The notes: generated by a model from the sequence alone, not told the origin. A stretch of 64,000 bases of DNA from Flexivirga oryzae (GCF_014190805.1 NZ_JACHVQ010000001.1:248001-312000), one strand, 5' to 3'. Counted from the stretch's first letter, positions 7,357 through 18,087 are shown. Translations and numbers: made by a program.

Positions 7357-8631
7357 ATGACCACTCCCTTCTACGGCCCGGACTTCGACGGGCTGCAGCA
7401 GTTCGACCCCGACATCGCCGGGGTCCTGCTCTCCGAGCTGGACCGCATCCGCGGCGGCCTGCAGCTGATCGCCAGCGAGAACATGTCCAGCCCGCAGGTC
7501 ATCACGGCACTGGGCTCGACGCTCACCAACAAGTACGCCGAGGGCTACCCGGGGCGCCGCTACTACGGCGGGTGCGCGGAGGTCGACAAGGCCGAGACGC
7601 TCGCGATCGAGCGCTGCAAGGCGCTGTTCGACGCCGACCACGCCAACGTCCAGCCGCACTCCGGTGCCAGCGCCAACCAGGCGGTGTACGGCGCCTTCAC
7701 CCAGCCCGGCGACACCGTCCTGGCGATGGCCCTGCCGATGGGCGGCCACCTGACCCACGGCGCCAAGGTCAGCTTCTCCGGCAAGTGGTTCAACGCCGTC
7801 CACTACGGCGTCGACAAGGAGACCGAGGACATTGACTACGCCGAGGTCGAGCGGCTTGCCAAGGAGCACAAGCCGAAGATCATCCTCGCCGGCGGTTCGG
7901 CGATCCCGCGGCTGATCGACTTCGAGTTCTTCCGCAACCTGGCCGACGAGGTAGGCGCGATCTTCTGGGTCGACGCCGCGCACTTCATCGGTCTGGTCGC
8001 CGGCAAGGCCATCCCCAGCCCGGTCCCGTATGCCGACGTCGTGTCCTTCACCACCCACAAGGTGCTGCGCGGCCCGCGGGCCGGCGCGATCGTCTGCAAG
8101 GAGGAGCACGCCAAGGCCATCGACAAGGCCGTCTTCCCGATGATGCAGGGCGGCCCGCAGATGCACTCGATCGCCGCGAAGGCGGTCAACTTCAAGGAGT
8201 GCGCGACCCCGGAGTATGCCGACTACGCCAAGCAGGTCATCGCCAACGCCCAGCAGCTGGCGACCTCGCTCGGTGAGCACGGCATCCGCCCGACGACCGG
8301 CGGCACCGACACCCACCTGTCGCTGCACGACCTGCAGGGCATCGGGGTCGCCGGCGCCGACGCCGAGAAGCGCGCCGACGCGGCGGGCATAGTGCTCAAC
8401 AAGAACGCCATCCCCTTCGACCCGGCCAAGCCGAACATCGCCTCCGGCATCCGCGTCGGCTCGCCCTGTGTCACCACCCAGGGCATGGGCATCGAGGAGA
8501 TGAAGCTGATCGCCGACCTGATCAACACCGCGATCACCAAGGGTGACGGCGACCCGGAGCACCCGGTCGCGAAGGAGGTGCGCGGTCAGGTCACGGAGCT
8601 GGTCGAGCGCTTCCCGGCGTACCCTCGCTGA
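7357..8631 (+). CDS. glyA: Serine hydroxymethyltransferase
   Basis: A 424-residue PLP enzyme that interconverts serine and glycine with tetrahydrofolate, the main source of one-carbon units. The PLP lysine is K235 in SFTTHKVLRGPRAGAI; most homologues have HKTLRGPR. LQLIASENMSS and the YAEGYPGRRYYGGC substrate-binding segment are intact. The length is normal. It follows tsaC after 8 nt and is followed by a long hairpin. Confidence 0.97.
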   Translation: MTTPFYGPDFDGLQQFDPDIAGVLLSELDRIRGGLQLIASENMSSPQVITALGSTLTNKYAEGYPGRRYYGGCAEVDKAETLAIERCKALFDADHANVQPHSGASANQAVYGAFTQPGDTVLAMALPMGGHLTHGAKVSFSGKWFNAVHYGVDKETEDIDYAEVERLAKEHKPKIILAGGSAIPRLIDFEFFRNLADEVGAIFWVDAAHFIGLVAGKAIPSPVPYADVVSFTTHKVLRGPRAGAIVCKEEHAKAIDKAVFPMMQGGPQMHSIAAKAVNFKECATPEYADYAKQVIANAQQLATSLGEHGIRPTTGGTDTHLSLHDLQGIGVAGADAEKRADAAGIVLNKNAIPFDPAKPNIASGIRVGSPCVTTQGMGIEEMKLIADLINTAITKGDGDPEHPVAKEVRGQVTELVERFPAYPR

Positions 8632-8639
8632 GTCAGATC

Positions 8640-8665
8640 CCCGCGGCGGCCACGGCCGCCGCGGG
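8640..8665 (+). terminator. Hairpin after glyA
   Basis: A perfect 11-bp stem, CCCGCGGCGGC with GCCGCCGCGGG, around the loop cacg. There is no T-tract, so termination is likely but not certain. A weak REP-like remnant (tctcgatacgg) follows at about 8670-8720. Confidence 0.6.
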
Positions 8666-8744
8666 CAGGGTCTCGATACGGCCTCGCCTATCGGCTCGGC
8701 CCACTCGACCAGCTTGAAACCGAAACGAAGGACTTCGCCCCGCC

Positions 8745-9836
8745 GTGCGTGAATACCTGCTGATCGCGATCGTGGCGGCGGCGATCACCTTCATCACCAC
8801 ACCGGCCATCCGGTGGGCGGCGGTGCGTTGGAACGCCGTCACGCCGGTGCGCGGTCGCGACGTGCACACGGTGCCGATCCCGCGGCTGGGCGGCGTCGCG
8901 CTGCTCGTCGGCTTCGGCGCCGCCATCCTGGTGGCGCGGCAACTGCCCTACCTGGGCCACCGGATCAACTTCTCGAGCCTGCTGTGGGTGCTGGCGGCCG
9001 CGGCGATCGTCACCGCGCTCGGCGCGATCGACGACCTGCGCGAGCTGGATCCGCTGACCAAGGTGGCCGGCACAATCGTCGCAGCGCTGGTGATGTCGGT
9101 GCTCGGGGGAGTGCAGCTGCTCTTCCTGCCGATCCTGGGCACCGCCACCTACTTCCCGCAGTCGGTGTTGTTCGGGCTCACCGTCCTCGTGGTCATCGCG
9201 ACCACCCAGGCGGTCAACTTCGCCGACGGCCTGGACGGCCTCGCGGCGGGCACGACCGCGATCGCGGCGACGGCGTTCTTCATCTGGAGCTACTCCTCCC
9301 GGCAGGACTTCGGCCCGGACGTCTTCACCCTGGCCACCTTCATCTCGGCGGCGATCGTCGGATGTTGCCTGGGCTTCCTGCCGCACAACTTCCACCCCGC
9401 GAAGCTCTTCATGGGCGACGCGGGGTCGTTGTTGCTCGGGTTGTTGCTGTCGGCGGCGCTCATCTCGTTCACCGGCAACTTCGACCCGTCCGCCGACCAG
9501 GGGCAGCGGTCCCAGGTCGCGATCCTGCTGCCGATCGCCCTGCCCGTGCTGGTCCTGGCCCTGCCGGTGCTCGACGTCGTGCTGGCGTTCGTGCGGCGGG
9601 GCGGTAGGTTCTGGCGACCCGACAAGAAGCACCTGCACCACCGGCTGATGCGGATGGGTCACCCGCACCGCCAGGCGGTGCTGCTGCTCTACCTGTGGTC
9701 GGCGTCGGTGTCGGGCGGGGTGCTCTCGTTCAACTTCCTGTCCACGAAGCTGGCGACCGCGGTCCTGGTGGGGCTGGTCCTGCTGTGTCTCGTGCTGACC
9801 CTCGGACTGCCCCGGCTGACCCGTCAGCGGGCCTGA
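8745..9836 (+). CDS. wecA: Undecaprenyl-phosphate GlcNAc-1-phosphate transferase (WecA/MraY superfamily)
   Basis: A 363-residue polytopic membrane enzyme with about 11 helices that links a sugar-1-phosphate to a polyprenyl phosphate, the first step of cell-wall polymer or linker-unit assembly. The superfamily motifs appear in order: GAIDDLREL, NFADGLDGLAAG, FMGDAGSLLLG and the WecA-type KKHLHHRLM loop. The HHR loop and the neighbourhood (just before the atp operon, as in mycobacteria) favour a WecA/Rfe type over MraY. The start is a GTG at 8745. Confidence 0.9.
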   Translation: MREYLLIAIVAAAITFITTPAIRWAAVRWNAVTPVRGRDVHTVPIPRLGGVALLVGFGAAILVARQLPYLGHRINFSSLLWVLAAAAIVTALGAIDDLRELDPLTKVAGTIVAALVMSVLGGVQLLFLPILGTATYFPQSVLFGLTVLVVIATTQAVNFADGLDGLAAGTTAIAATAFFIWSYSSRQDFGPDVFTLATFISAAIVGCCLGFLPHNFHPAKLFMGDAGSLLLGLLLSAALISFTGNFDPSADQGQRSQVAILLPIALPVLVLALPVLDVVLAFVRRGGRFWRPDKKHLHHRLMRMGHPHRQAVLLLYLWSASVSGGVLSFNFLSTKLATAVLVGLVLLCLVLTLGLPRLTRQRA

Positions 9837-10128
9837 CGCCGGACCTGACACCGGGGCCCCTCACGAGGGGTCGGGAAGAGGCCCGAATACCCCCGATTTC
9901 CTTCCAATCAGGTGCTTGTGATAGCTTTCACAAGGAGGTTGAGGGACTCGTTCGACCCAGTCGGACGGCGTCGAGACACCGCTCGGACGTCACCCGAGGC
10001 GGCCTGTCGACAAGACCTGAGCCTTGCCCTGTTCCGCTGTCTGATGGGACCCACGACAATGGCGAGCACGACGCCTTCCGACCGCCCCCGGCCGGTCCGT
10101 CGTCCCCGGCGTCCCCGCTTCGACCAGG
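9837..10128 (+). other. Leader region of the ATP synthase operon
   Basis: About 290 bp without a credible gene. It holds a short hairpin, CCCCTC-ac-GAGGGG (9857-9870), that may end wecA transcription. The Rex-like operator lies at 9916-9933, and roughly 195 nt of untranslated leader follow before the first operon gene. Short open frames here have no recognisable sequence. Confidence 0.55.
9916..9933 (+). promoter_or_regulatory. Rex-type redox operator over the atp promoter
   Basis: TTGTGATAGCTTTCACAA is an 18-bp inverted repeat (TTGTGA, six bases, TCACAA) that matches the actinobacterial Rex consensus TTGTGAA-N4-TTCACAA except at one position. The -10-like hexamer TAGCTT (9922-9927) lies inside it, so bound Rex would block RNA polymerase. 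In Streptomyces, Rex senses NADH/NAD+ and controls respiratory genes and the ATP synthase operon. The site is seen directly; binding is inferred. Confidence 0.75.
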
Positions 10129-10419
10129 ATGCGTTCTGCAGTGAGTCCCGATGACCGAGAGCTGCCTGGCCTGCAGTTGCGGGAGCTGGTTGGTATCGGC
10201 GGCGTCGCAGTCGGTAGCATCGTGCTCGGCACGCTGGTCGGTCTCTGGCTCGACAACGATCTCGGGACGATGCCGATCCTCACTCTCTGTGGGCTCGCGC
10301 TCGGGATCCTCGGAGCCGGCTTTCTCTCGTGGCGCCGGATCCGGCTGTTCCTTCGTGCGGGGGACCCTCCTGCGAACTGGGGACCCGAGACTTATGACGA
10401 CGACGATGACGACAACTAG
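10129..10419 (+). CDS. AtpZ/AtpI-type small membrane protein
   Basis: A 96-residue protein (92 if the GTG at 10141 is used) with two hydrophobic helices, LVGIGGVAVGSIVLGTLVGL and LTLCGLALGILGAGFLSW, and an acidic tail ending in a run of Asp. This size, topology and position as the first atp gene fit the AtpZ family, proposed to help c-ring assembly or Mg2+/Ca2+ uptake. Neither start has an ideally spaced ribosome site. Confidence 0.75.
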   Translation: MRSAVSPDDRELPGLQLRELVGIGGVAVGSIVLGTLVGLWLDNDLGTMPILTLCGLALGILGAGFLSWRRIRLFLRAGDPPANWGPETYDDDDDDN

Positions 10420-10491
10420 GCTGGCCGGACTGCAACCGGGGCGACGACCCCTGGCGTCAGCGACGACGCACATCGGAAGGACGGGCGCGGT

Positions 10492-10890
10492 ATGAGCGAG
10501 AACCACGCGCTGAAGGTGCTGCACAACCAACGCCGGGTGATCATCCTGGCGGGGATCCTGGCGGCGGCCTCCATCTATCTCTCGGCCGTCTTCGGCCACT
10601 GGCCGGTCGGCATCTTCATCTCGATCGGCATCCTCCTCGCCCTGGGCAACCAACTGTTCACCGAGCTCTCGGTGCTGCGGGCGGTCGAGTCCGGTGAGGA
10701 GTTCTCCAAGAAGCAGTACGGCTCGGCCTCGTTGGTCCGGCTGATGGGCATCACCATCGTCGCCGCCATCGTGTGTGTTGTGTTCTGGAAGTCGGGTGGC
10801 GCCGCCGTGCTCGGCGGTCTTGCCGGCTTCCACATGATCGTTCTGATGGCAGTTGCGCTGCCGCTGATGAAGGAGCTCAAGAAGGTATGA
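10492..10890 (+). CDS. atpI: ATP synthase subunit I-like membrane protein
   Basis: A 132-residue protein with four predicted helices (about residues 18-35, 40-56, 80-98 and 104-124). It corresponds to the subunit I protein found upstream of atpB in actinobacteria, thought to assist assembly of the c-ring. Sequence conservation in this family is low, so the call leans on topology and position. Its stop overlaps the atpB start (ATGA). Confidence 0.8.
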   Translation: MSENHALKVLHNQRRVIILAGILAAASIYLSAVFGHWPVGIFISIGILLALGNQLFTELSVLRAVESGEEFSKKQYGSASLVRLMGITIVAAIVCVVFWKSGGAAVLGGLAGFHMIVLMAVALPLMKELKKV

Positions 10891-11660
10891 CGCACCTCGC
10901 CACCGAGACGGAGATCAACCCGGGGCACCACATCACGTTCCAGGCGTTCGGCATGACCTTCAATGCCGACACCATCTGGTCGACCGTGATCGCGGGGTTG
11001 ATCGTCATCGCCCTGGGCCTCTACATGGTCCACAAGATGGGCGACAAGGTCCCGTCCAAGATCCAGCTGGCCTGGGAAGGCCTGGTGCAGACGGTCACCA
11101 AGCAGGTCGAGGACTCACTCGGGCGGGTCAACCCGTTCGTGATCCCCCTGGCGATCACCCTGTTCGCGTTCATCCTGATCTGCAACTGGCTCGAGATGAT
11201 CCCGACCGACGACAAGCTCGTGTCGCCGACCGCGGACGTCAACCTGACCTACGCGATGGCGATCTTCGTGATCATCGGCGTGCACATCCACAGCGTGCGC
11301 GAGCGGGGGATCGGCGGCTACATCAAGCACTACTTCCAGCCCTATCCGATCCTGTTCCCGCTGAACCTCATCGAGGAGATCACCAAGCCGGTCACGCTCG
11401 CGCTGCGACTTTTCGGCAACATCTTCTCCAGCGGCATCATGATCGCGATGATCGCGCTGTTCCCGACATACATCCTGTGGGGACCCAACGTCGTCTGGAA
11501 GTTGTTCGACCTGTTCATCGGACTCATCCAGGCCTTCATCTTCGCGCTGCTGACCATCCTCTACTTCGGTATGGCGAGCGAGCACCACGAAGAAGGACAC
11601 GAGAGTGCCGCAGCCACTGCGGACGAGAAGGAAGACGTCGCGACCCCGGCCGCTGCGTGA
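10887..11660 (+). CDS. atpB: ATP synthase F0 subunit a
   Basis: A 257-residue membrane subunit forming the proton half-channels against the c-ring. The essential stator arginine is in TLALRLFGNIFSSG, and GLIQAFIFALLTILYFGMA is the conserved last helix. The ATG at 10887 overlaps the upstream stop codon and is preferred over in-frame upstream codons. The C-terminal tail is Glu/Ala-rich and poorly conserved. An 86-bp gap separates it from atpE. Confidence 0.96.
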   Translation: MTHLATETEINPGHHITFQAFGMTFNADTIWSTVIAGLIVIALGLYMVHKMGDKVPSKIQLAWEGLVQTVTKQVEDSLGRVNPFVIPLAITLFAFILICNWLEMIPTDDKLVSPTADVNLTYAMAIFVIIGVHIHSVRERGIGGYIKHYFQPYPILFPLNLIEEITKPVTLALRLFGNIFSSGIMIAMIALFPTYILWGPNVVWKLFDLFIGLIQAFIFALLTILYFGMASEHHEEGHESAAATADEKEDVATPAAA

Positions 11661-11746
11661 GCACCACAACTGAACAAGCTTGACTCGAACCAGCAGTACC
11701 CACACGGTGACCGGCACGCCGCCGGCGCCATAACTACAGGAGAGAC

Positions 11747-12010
11747 ATGGCAGACTCATCGAGCCTCGACTCGGCAATCAAGACCGCCGGAGCCTTCGTC
11801 GGCGGTGGCCTCGCCCTCGGCGGTGGTGCCATCGGTGCGTCGATCGGTGACGGCCTCGCCGGTAGCGCCACCATCAACGGTGTCGCTCGCCAGCCGGAGG
11901 CACAGAGCCGGTTGATGACGATCTTCTTCCTCACCGTCGGTCTGGCCGAGGCGATGTACTTCATCAACCTCGCGTTCATGGCACTGTTCGTGTTCGTTCT
12001 TGGCAAGTAA
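11747..12010 (+). CDS. atpE: ATP synthase F0 subunit c
   Basis: An 87-residue hairpin of two helices that forms the rotor ring. The proton-binding carboxylate is Glu68 in TVGLAEAMYF. The F1-facing loop is R48-Q49-P50-E51. The first helix carries the glycine pattern GGGLALGGGAIGAS needed for tight packing. GGAGAG lies just upstream of the ATG. Confidence 0.97.
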   Translation: MADSSSLDSAIKTAGAFVGGGLALGGGAIGASIGDGLAGSATINGVARQPEAQSRLMTIFFLTVGLAEAMYFINLAFMALFVFVLGK

Positions 12011-12040
12011 TCTCGACGCCCCGTACGAGAGGGAACGCTC

Positions 12041-12613
12041 ATGATCCAGCAATTCGCGGCTGATTCGTCCTCGGCGAACAACCCGCTGCTGCCCAATGGC
12101 ACGCTGATCGCCGAGCTGATCGCATTCGTGATCATCCTGGTCGTGATCGCCAAGTGGGTCGTACCACCGATCAACAAGGCGATGTCCGAGCGGCAGCAGC
12201 AGATCCGCGACCAGTTCGACGACCTGGACAAGTCGAAGGCCGCCGCGGACGCCGAACGCGACAAGTACCACTCGGCGCTGAGCGATGCGCAGGCTGAGGC
12301 CGGCCGCATCCGCCAGCAGGCGCACGAGGACGGTGCACAGATCGTCTCGGAGAGCCGCACCCAGGCGCAGACCGAGGCGCAGCGCATCGTCGACAGCGCC
12401 AACGCGCAGACCGAGCAGTCCAAGCAGCAGGCGGAAGTCCAGTTGCGGCAGCACATCGGTTCGCTCTCCACGGACCTGGCCAGCAAGATCGTCGGTGAGT
12501 CGTTGCACGACGACGCACGGCACCACGCCGTCATCGAGCGGTTCCTGGCCGACCTGGAGTCGGGTGCGGTGAAGCCGGAAAAGGTGACCGCAGCACCGGC
12601 CGAGGAAGCCTGA
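12041..12613 (+). CDS. atpF: ATP synthase F0 subunit b
   Basis: A 190-residue peripheral-stalk subunit. One N-terminal membrane helix, ELIAFVIILVVIAKWVVPPI, is followed by about 120 residues of charged, Gln- and Ala-rich coiled coil and a C-terminal region that contacts delta. The stop TGA shares one base with the atpH ATG, indicating coupled translation. Confidence 0.95.
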   Translation: MIQQFAADSSSANNPLLPNGTLIAELIAFVIILVVIAKWVVPPINKAMSERQQQIRDQFDDLDKSKAAADAERDKYHSALSDAQAEAGRIRQQAHEDGAQIVSESRTQAQTEAQRIVDSANAQTEQSKQQAEVQLRQHIGSLSTDLASKIVGESLHDDARHHAVIERFLADLESGAVKPEKVTAAPAEEA

Positions 12614-13425
12614 TGCAGGGCGCATCCCGACGTGGCCTGGCTTCGGCCCGGCAGGCGTTGGAGGCTCAGATCGGGTCCGGCTCCGACGCGGGCGCACTCG
12701 GCGACGAGCTGCTCGCCATCGCCCAGGTGCTCGGCTCCAGCGTGCCGCTGCGCCGGGCGCTGACCGACCCGTCCAGCGAGTCGGCGGACCGTACGGCGCT
12801 CGCCGGCCGGGTCTTCGACGCCAAGGTCAGCGACGCCGCGCAACATGTGGTGCGCACCGCGGTCGGGCAGCGGTGGAGCGACGAGCGCGATCTCGGCGAC
12901 GGCCTGGAACGCCTCGGTGTGGAGGCTGTCCTCACCGCCGCGGAGCGGGCCGGTCGCCTCGACGACGTCGAGGACGAACTGTTCCGTTTCGAGCGGACCA
13001 TCACCGGTGACCGTGACCTGGCCGACGCGCTGTCGGACCGGCGCCGCGACGGCAAGGACAAGGCCGACCTCGTCGGCAAGCTGCTGGAGGGCAAGGCCGC
13101 ACCGGAGACGATCCGCCTCGCCCGGCAGGCCGCCGCCAACCCGCGGGGTCGCGCGGTCGAGCGTGAACTCGGGTCGTATGTCGCCATCGCGGCCGAGCTG
13201 CGCAACCGGCTCGCCGCAACGGTGACCTCGGCCGTGGAGCTGACCGACGCCGAGCGTGCCCGGTTGGGTGACGCGCTCGCCGGCATCTACGGACGCCCGG
13301 TGCACCTCAACACCGTTGTCGACCCGAGCGTCGTCGGAGGCCTGCGGGTGCAGGTCGGCGACGAAGTGATCGACGGCACCATCGCAACCCGACTGGAGGA
13401 TGCCCGCCGCGCCATGGCGGGCTGA
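12613..13425 (+). CDS. atpH: ATP synthase F1 subunit delta
   Basis: A 270-residue delta subunit, about 90 residues longer than in E. coli (177) and normal for actinobacteria. The C-terminal signature is present: VTSAVELTDAERARLGDAL and VHLNTVVDPSVVGGLRVQVG. It joins the peripheral stalk to the top of the alpha3-beta3 head. Translation is coupled to atpF. Confidence 0.95.
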   Translation: MQGASRRGLASARQALEAQIGSGSDAGALGDELLAIAQVLGSSVPLRRALTDPSSESADRTALAGRVFDAKVSDAAQHVVRTAVGQRWSDERDLGDGLERLGVEAVLTAAERAGRLDDVEDELFRFERTITGDRDLADALSDRRRDGKDKADLVGKLLEGKAAPETIRLARQAAANPRGRAVERELGSYVAIAAELRNRLAATVTSAVELTDAERARLGDALAGIYGRPVHLNTVVDPSVVGGLRVQVGDEVIDGTIATRLEDARRAMAG

Positions 13426-13513
13426 ACCCCACGAGACACCTTCCGGCATACCGACGCTGGAGCACACGAGCTAACGGGCCGAGCTGGTCCGCTCACCGAC
13501 AGGAGAAACAGAC

Positions 13514-15151
<1,638 letters not shown>

Positions 15152-15195
15152 CGTCCGTAGCTGAGCAACGACACTTCGATTAGGAAGGGGACACC

Positions 15196-16110
15196 ATGGG
15201 CGCGCAGATGCGGATCTACCGCCAGCGCATCCGGTCTGTCCAGGCCACCAAGAAGATCACGCGCGCGATGGAGCTCATCGCGGCATCCCGCGTGGTCAAG
15301 GCGCGCCGCCGGGTCGAGCAGTCGACGCCATACGCGCTGGCCCTGACCCGGGCGTGCTCGGCAGTCGCGACGCACAGCAACACCGACCATGCGCTCACGA
15401 CCGAGCGGGAGAATCCCAAGCGCGCCGCGGTGCTCATCTGCACCAGCGACCGCGGGTTGGCGGGCGCCTACTCGGTCAACGCGATCAAGAAGTCGGCGGA
15501 GCTGATCGAGCGGCTGACGGGCGAGGGCAAGGAAGTCGTGCCCTACCTGGTCGGTCGCAAGGCGGTGAGCTACTACAAGTTCCGGCGTCGTGAGTACGAG
15601 CAGGAATGGACCGGCTTCACCGACAGCCCGGACTTCGAGACCGCGGCCGAGGTCGGCGAGGCGCTCAGCGCGCAGTTCATCGCCGGCAGCGAAGAGGGCG
15701 GCGTGGACGAGGTCCACATCGTTTACACCCGGTTCGTGAGCATGGTCGACCAGGAGCCGCAGGTCGTCCGCCTGCTGCCCCTGGAGGTCGTCGAGGGTGA
15801 CATCGACACCGACGGTGACGGTGTGCCCGACAAGGGTCCGCTGCCGCTGTACGAGTTCGAGCCGGAGGCGGACAAGGTGCTGGACGCCCTGCTGCCGAAG
15901 TACATCACCTCGCGGATCTACAACTCGTTCCTGCAGTCGGCGGCGTCCGAGCTGGCGGCCCGCCAGCGCGCGATGAAGTCGGCGACGGACAACGCCGAGG
16001 AACTCATCAACACCTACACCCGCCTCGCCAACCAGGCACGGCAGGCCGAGATCACCCAAGAGATCAGCGAGATCGTTGGTGGCGCCAGCGCTCTGGCCGA
16101 TGCCTCCTGA
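15196..16110 (+). CDS. atpG: ATP synthase F1 subunit gamma
   Basis: A 304-residue central rotor shaft. The N-terminal helix (MRIYRQRIRSVQATKKITRA) and C-terminal helix (RQRAMKSATDNAEELI through RQAEITQEISEIVGGASAL) form the coiled coil inside the alpha-beta ring. The middle part is a Rossmann-like domain. An acidic surface segment (DGDGVPDKGPLPLYEFEPE) lies near residues 205-225. Confidence 0.97.
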   Translation: MGAQMRIYRQRIRSVQATKKITRAMELIAASRVVKARRRVEQSTPYALALTRACSAVATHSNTDHALTTERENPKRAAVLICTSDRGLAGAYSVNAIKKSAELIERLTGEGKEVVPYLVGRKAVSYYKFRRREYEQEWTGFTDSPDFETAAEVGEALSAQFIAGSEEGGVDEVHIVYTRFVSMVDQEPQVVRLLPLEVVEGDIDTDGDGVPDKGPLPLYEFEPEADKVLDALLPKYITSRIYNSFLQSAASELAARQRAMKSATDNAEELINTYTRLANQARQAEITQEISEIVGGASALADAS

Positions 16111-16140
16111 CGCGTTCGACACGAGAAAGAGAAAGACGTT

Positions 16141-17634
16141 ATGAGTGAGATTGCCCACGAGGTGGACGTTCTCGACAAAGAGGCGGAGGAGACCAAGCCG
16201 GGCGCCGTGGGGCGTGTTGCGCGGGTCATCGGACCGGTCATCGACGTCGAGTTCCCCACCGACGGAATGCCCGATCTGTTCAACCTGCTGACCCTTGAGG
16301 TCGACCTGTCCGGCGAGGGCGGCGAGAACGAAGGCAAGAAGCAGATCAACCTCGAGGTCGAGCAGCACATCGGCGACAACATGGTCCGCGCGATCTCGCT
16401 GCAGCCGACCGACGGCGTCGTGCGCGGCCAGGCCGTGCAGGACAGCGGCGGCCCGATCCGGGTGCCGGTCGGCGACGGCACCCTCGGCAAGGTCTTCAAC
16501 GCGACCGGTGAGTGCCTGAACCTCGAAGAGGGTCAGACCCTCGAGGTCAAGGAGCGCTGGGGCATCCACCGTCGCCCGCCGGCCTTCGACCAGCTGGAGT
16601 CCAAGACCCAGATGTTCGAGACGGGCATCAAGGTCATCGACCTGCTGACGCCGTACGTGCAGGGTGGCAAGATCGGCCTGTTCGGTGGTGCCGGTGTCGG
16701 CAAGACCGTCCTCATCCAGGAAATGATCGCCCGTGTGGCTCGCGACCACGGTGGTGTGTCGGTGTTTGCCGGTGTCGGTGAGCGCACCCGTGAGGGCAAC
16801 GACCTGATGGTCGAGATGGAGGAGGCTGGGGTTCTCGGTCAGACCGCGCTCGTCTTCGGTCAGATGGACGAGCCGCCGGGCACCCGTCTGCGCGTCGCCC
16901 TGTCGGCGCTGACGATGGCGGAGTACTTCCGTGACGTCCAGAACCAGGACGTGCTGCTGTTCATCGACAACATCTTCCGGTTCACCCAGGCCGGTTCCGA
17001 GGTGTCCACGCTGCTCGGTCGTATGCCGAGCGCGGTGGGTTACCAGCCGACCCTGGCCGACGAGATGGGCGAGCTGCAGGAGCGGATCACCTCCACCCGT
17101 GGTCACTCGATCACCTCGATGCAGGCGATCTACGTCCCCGCGGACGACTACACCGACCCGGCGCCGGCCACCACGTTCGCGCACCTGGACGCCACGACCG
17201 AGCTCTCGCGTGACATCGCCTCCATGGGTATCTACCCGGCGGTGGACCCGCTGACCTCGACCTCGCGCATCCTCGACCCGCGCTACGTGTCCAAGGAGCA
17301 CTACGACACCGCGGTCCGCGTGAAGCAGATCCTGCAGCGCAACAAGGAGCTGCAGGACATCATCGCGATCCTCGGTATCGACGAGCTGTCCGAAGAGGAC
17401 AAGGTGCTGGTCAACCGCGCTCGCCGCATCCAGCGCTTCCTGTCGCAGAACACCTACGTCGCCAAGCAGTTCACCGGCATCGACGGCTCGACCGTGCCGC
17501 TGGCGGAGACCATCGAGGCGTTCAACAAGATCGCCGATGGTGACTACGACACCACGCCGGAGCAGGCGTTCTTCCTCTGCGGTGGCCTCGACGACGTCGA
17601 GAAGAAGGCCGCCCAGCTGGCCAAGGAGGACTGA
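16141..17634 (+). CDS. atpD: ATP synthase F1 subunit beta (catalytic)
   Basis: A 497-residue catalytic subunit. Walker A GGAGVGKT is at residues 182-189, the catalytic glutamate is in GVGERTREGND, Walker B is in DVLLFIDNIFRFTQAGSEVS, and the DELSEED loop is intact. The N-terminal 20 residues are an acidic extension. In nearly all actinobacteria atpC follows directly. Here a terminator-like palindrome and repeats follow, and atpC is 8.3 kb away. Confidence 0.98.
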   Translation: MSEIAHEVDVLDKEAEETKPGAVGRVARVIGPVIDVEFPTDGMPDLFNLLTLEVDLSGEGGENEGKKQINLEVEQHIGDNMVRAISLQPTDGVVRGQAVQDSGGPIRVPVGDGTLGKVFNATGECLNLEEGQTLEVKERWGIHRRPPAFDQLESKTQMFETGIKVIDLLTPYVQGGKIGLFGGAGVGKTVLIQEMIARVARDHGGVSVFAGVGERTREGNDLMVEMEEAGVLGQTALVFGQMDEPPGTRLRVALSALTMAEYFRDVQNQDVLLFIDNIFRFTQAGSEVSTLLGRMPSAVGYQPTLADEMGELQERITSTRGHSITSMQAIYVPADDYTDPAPATTFAHLDATTELSRDIASMGIYPAVDPLTSTSRILDPRYVSKEHYDTAVRVKQILQRNKELQDIIAILGIDELSEEDKVLVNRARRIQRFLSQNTYVAKQFTGIDGSTVPLAETIEAFNKIADGDYDTTPEQAFFLCGGLDDVEKKAAQLAKED

Positions 17635-17677
17635 GGCTCGTCTCGAGCTCGAGCCTCGAGCCTCGGCGCACCTCTGC

Positions 17678-17712
17678 GAAACCCCCAGATCACGTAGTGA
17701 TCCGGGGGTTTC
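17678..17712 (+). terminator. Palindromic terminator after atpD
   Basis: A 16-bp stem with one mismatch, GAAACCCCC-a-GATCAC pairing with GTGATC-c-GGGGGTTTC, around the loop gta. The 3' arm is repeated once more at about 17729-17741 (tccgggggtttcggc). There is no T-tract. It probably ends the atpZ-to-atpD transcript. Confidence 0.75.
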
Positions 17713-17726
17713 GGCGTGTGCGGCGT

Positions 17727-18068
17727 GGTCCGGGGGTTTCGGCGTGTGCGGCCGCGCGTAGGTCCCCCCGGTGTCGACCTGTGTGCGGCTGCAGGGTGAT
17801 TTGGCGTACCGGAGTCGCCCCAGGGGAGACGTATGACCGGTATGGCGTGTGCGGCCGTGCGTAGGTCCCCCCGGTGGCGACCTGTGTGCGGCTGCAGGGT
17901 GATTTGGCGTACCGGAGTCGCCCCAGGGGGGACGTATGACCGCTGCTCGCAGTCTGAGCGCGCGTAGGTCCCCCCGGTGTCGACCTGTGTGCGGGTATGG
18001 CGGGCTCGGCCGCGCGTAGGTCTCCCCTGGGGTGACCTGTGCCCGGGTATGGCGCGTGCGGCGGTCGG
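17727..18068. repeat. 103-bp tandem repeats downstream of atpD
   Basis: The anchor word gtaggtcccc occurs at 17758, 17861 and 17964, exactly 103 bp apart, and a variant (gtaggtctcc) follows at 18016, 52 bp later. The first two units are almost identical over their length (gacctgtgtgcggctgcag, gatttggcgtaccggagtcg). Within each unit the first and last 29 bp form an imperfect inverted repeat (about 20 of 29 positions), so each unit can fold as one long hairpin. No gene is visible. Confidence 0.85.
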
Positions 18069-18087
18069 CATACCCGAGCCCGTCTCG

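Noticed and set aside
17727..18068. Possible CRISPR array from the 103-bp period
   Set aside because: The whole 103-bp unit is repeated, not a short repeat with unique spacers.
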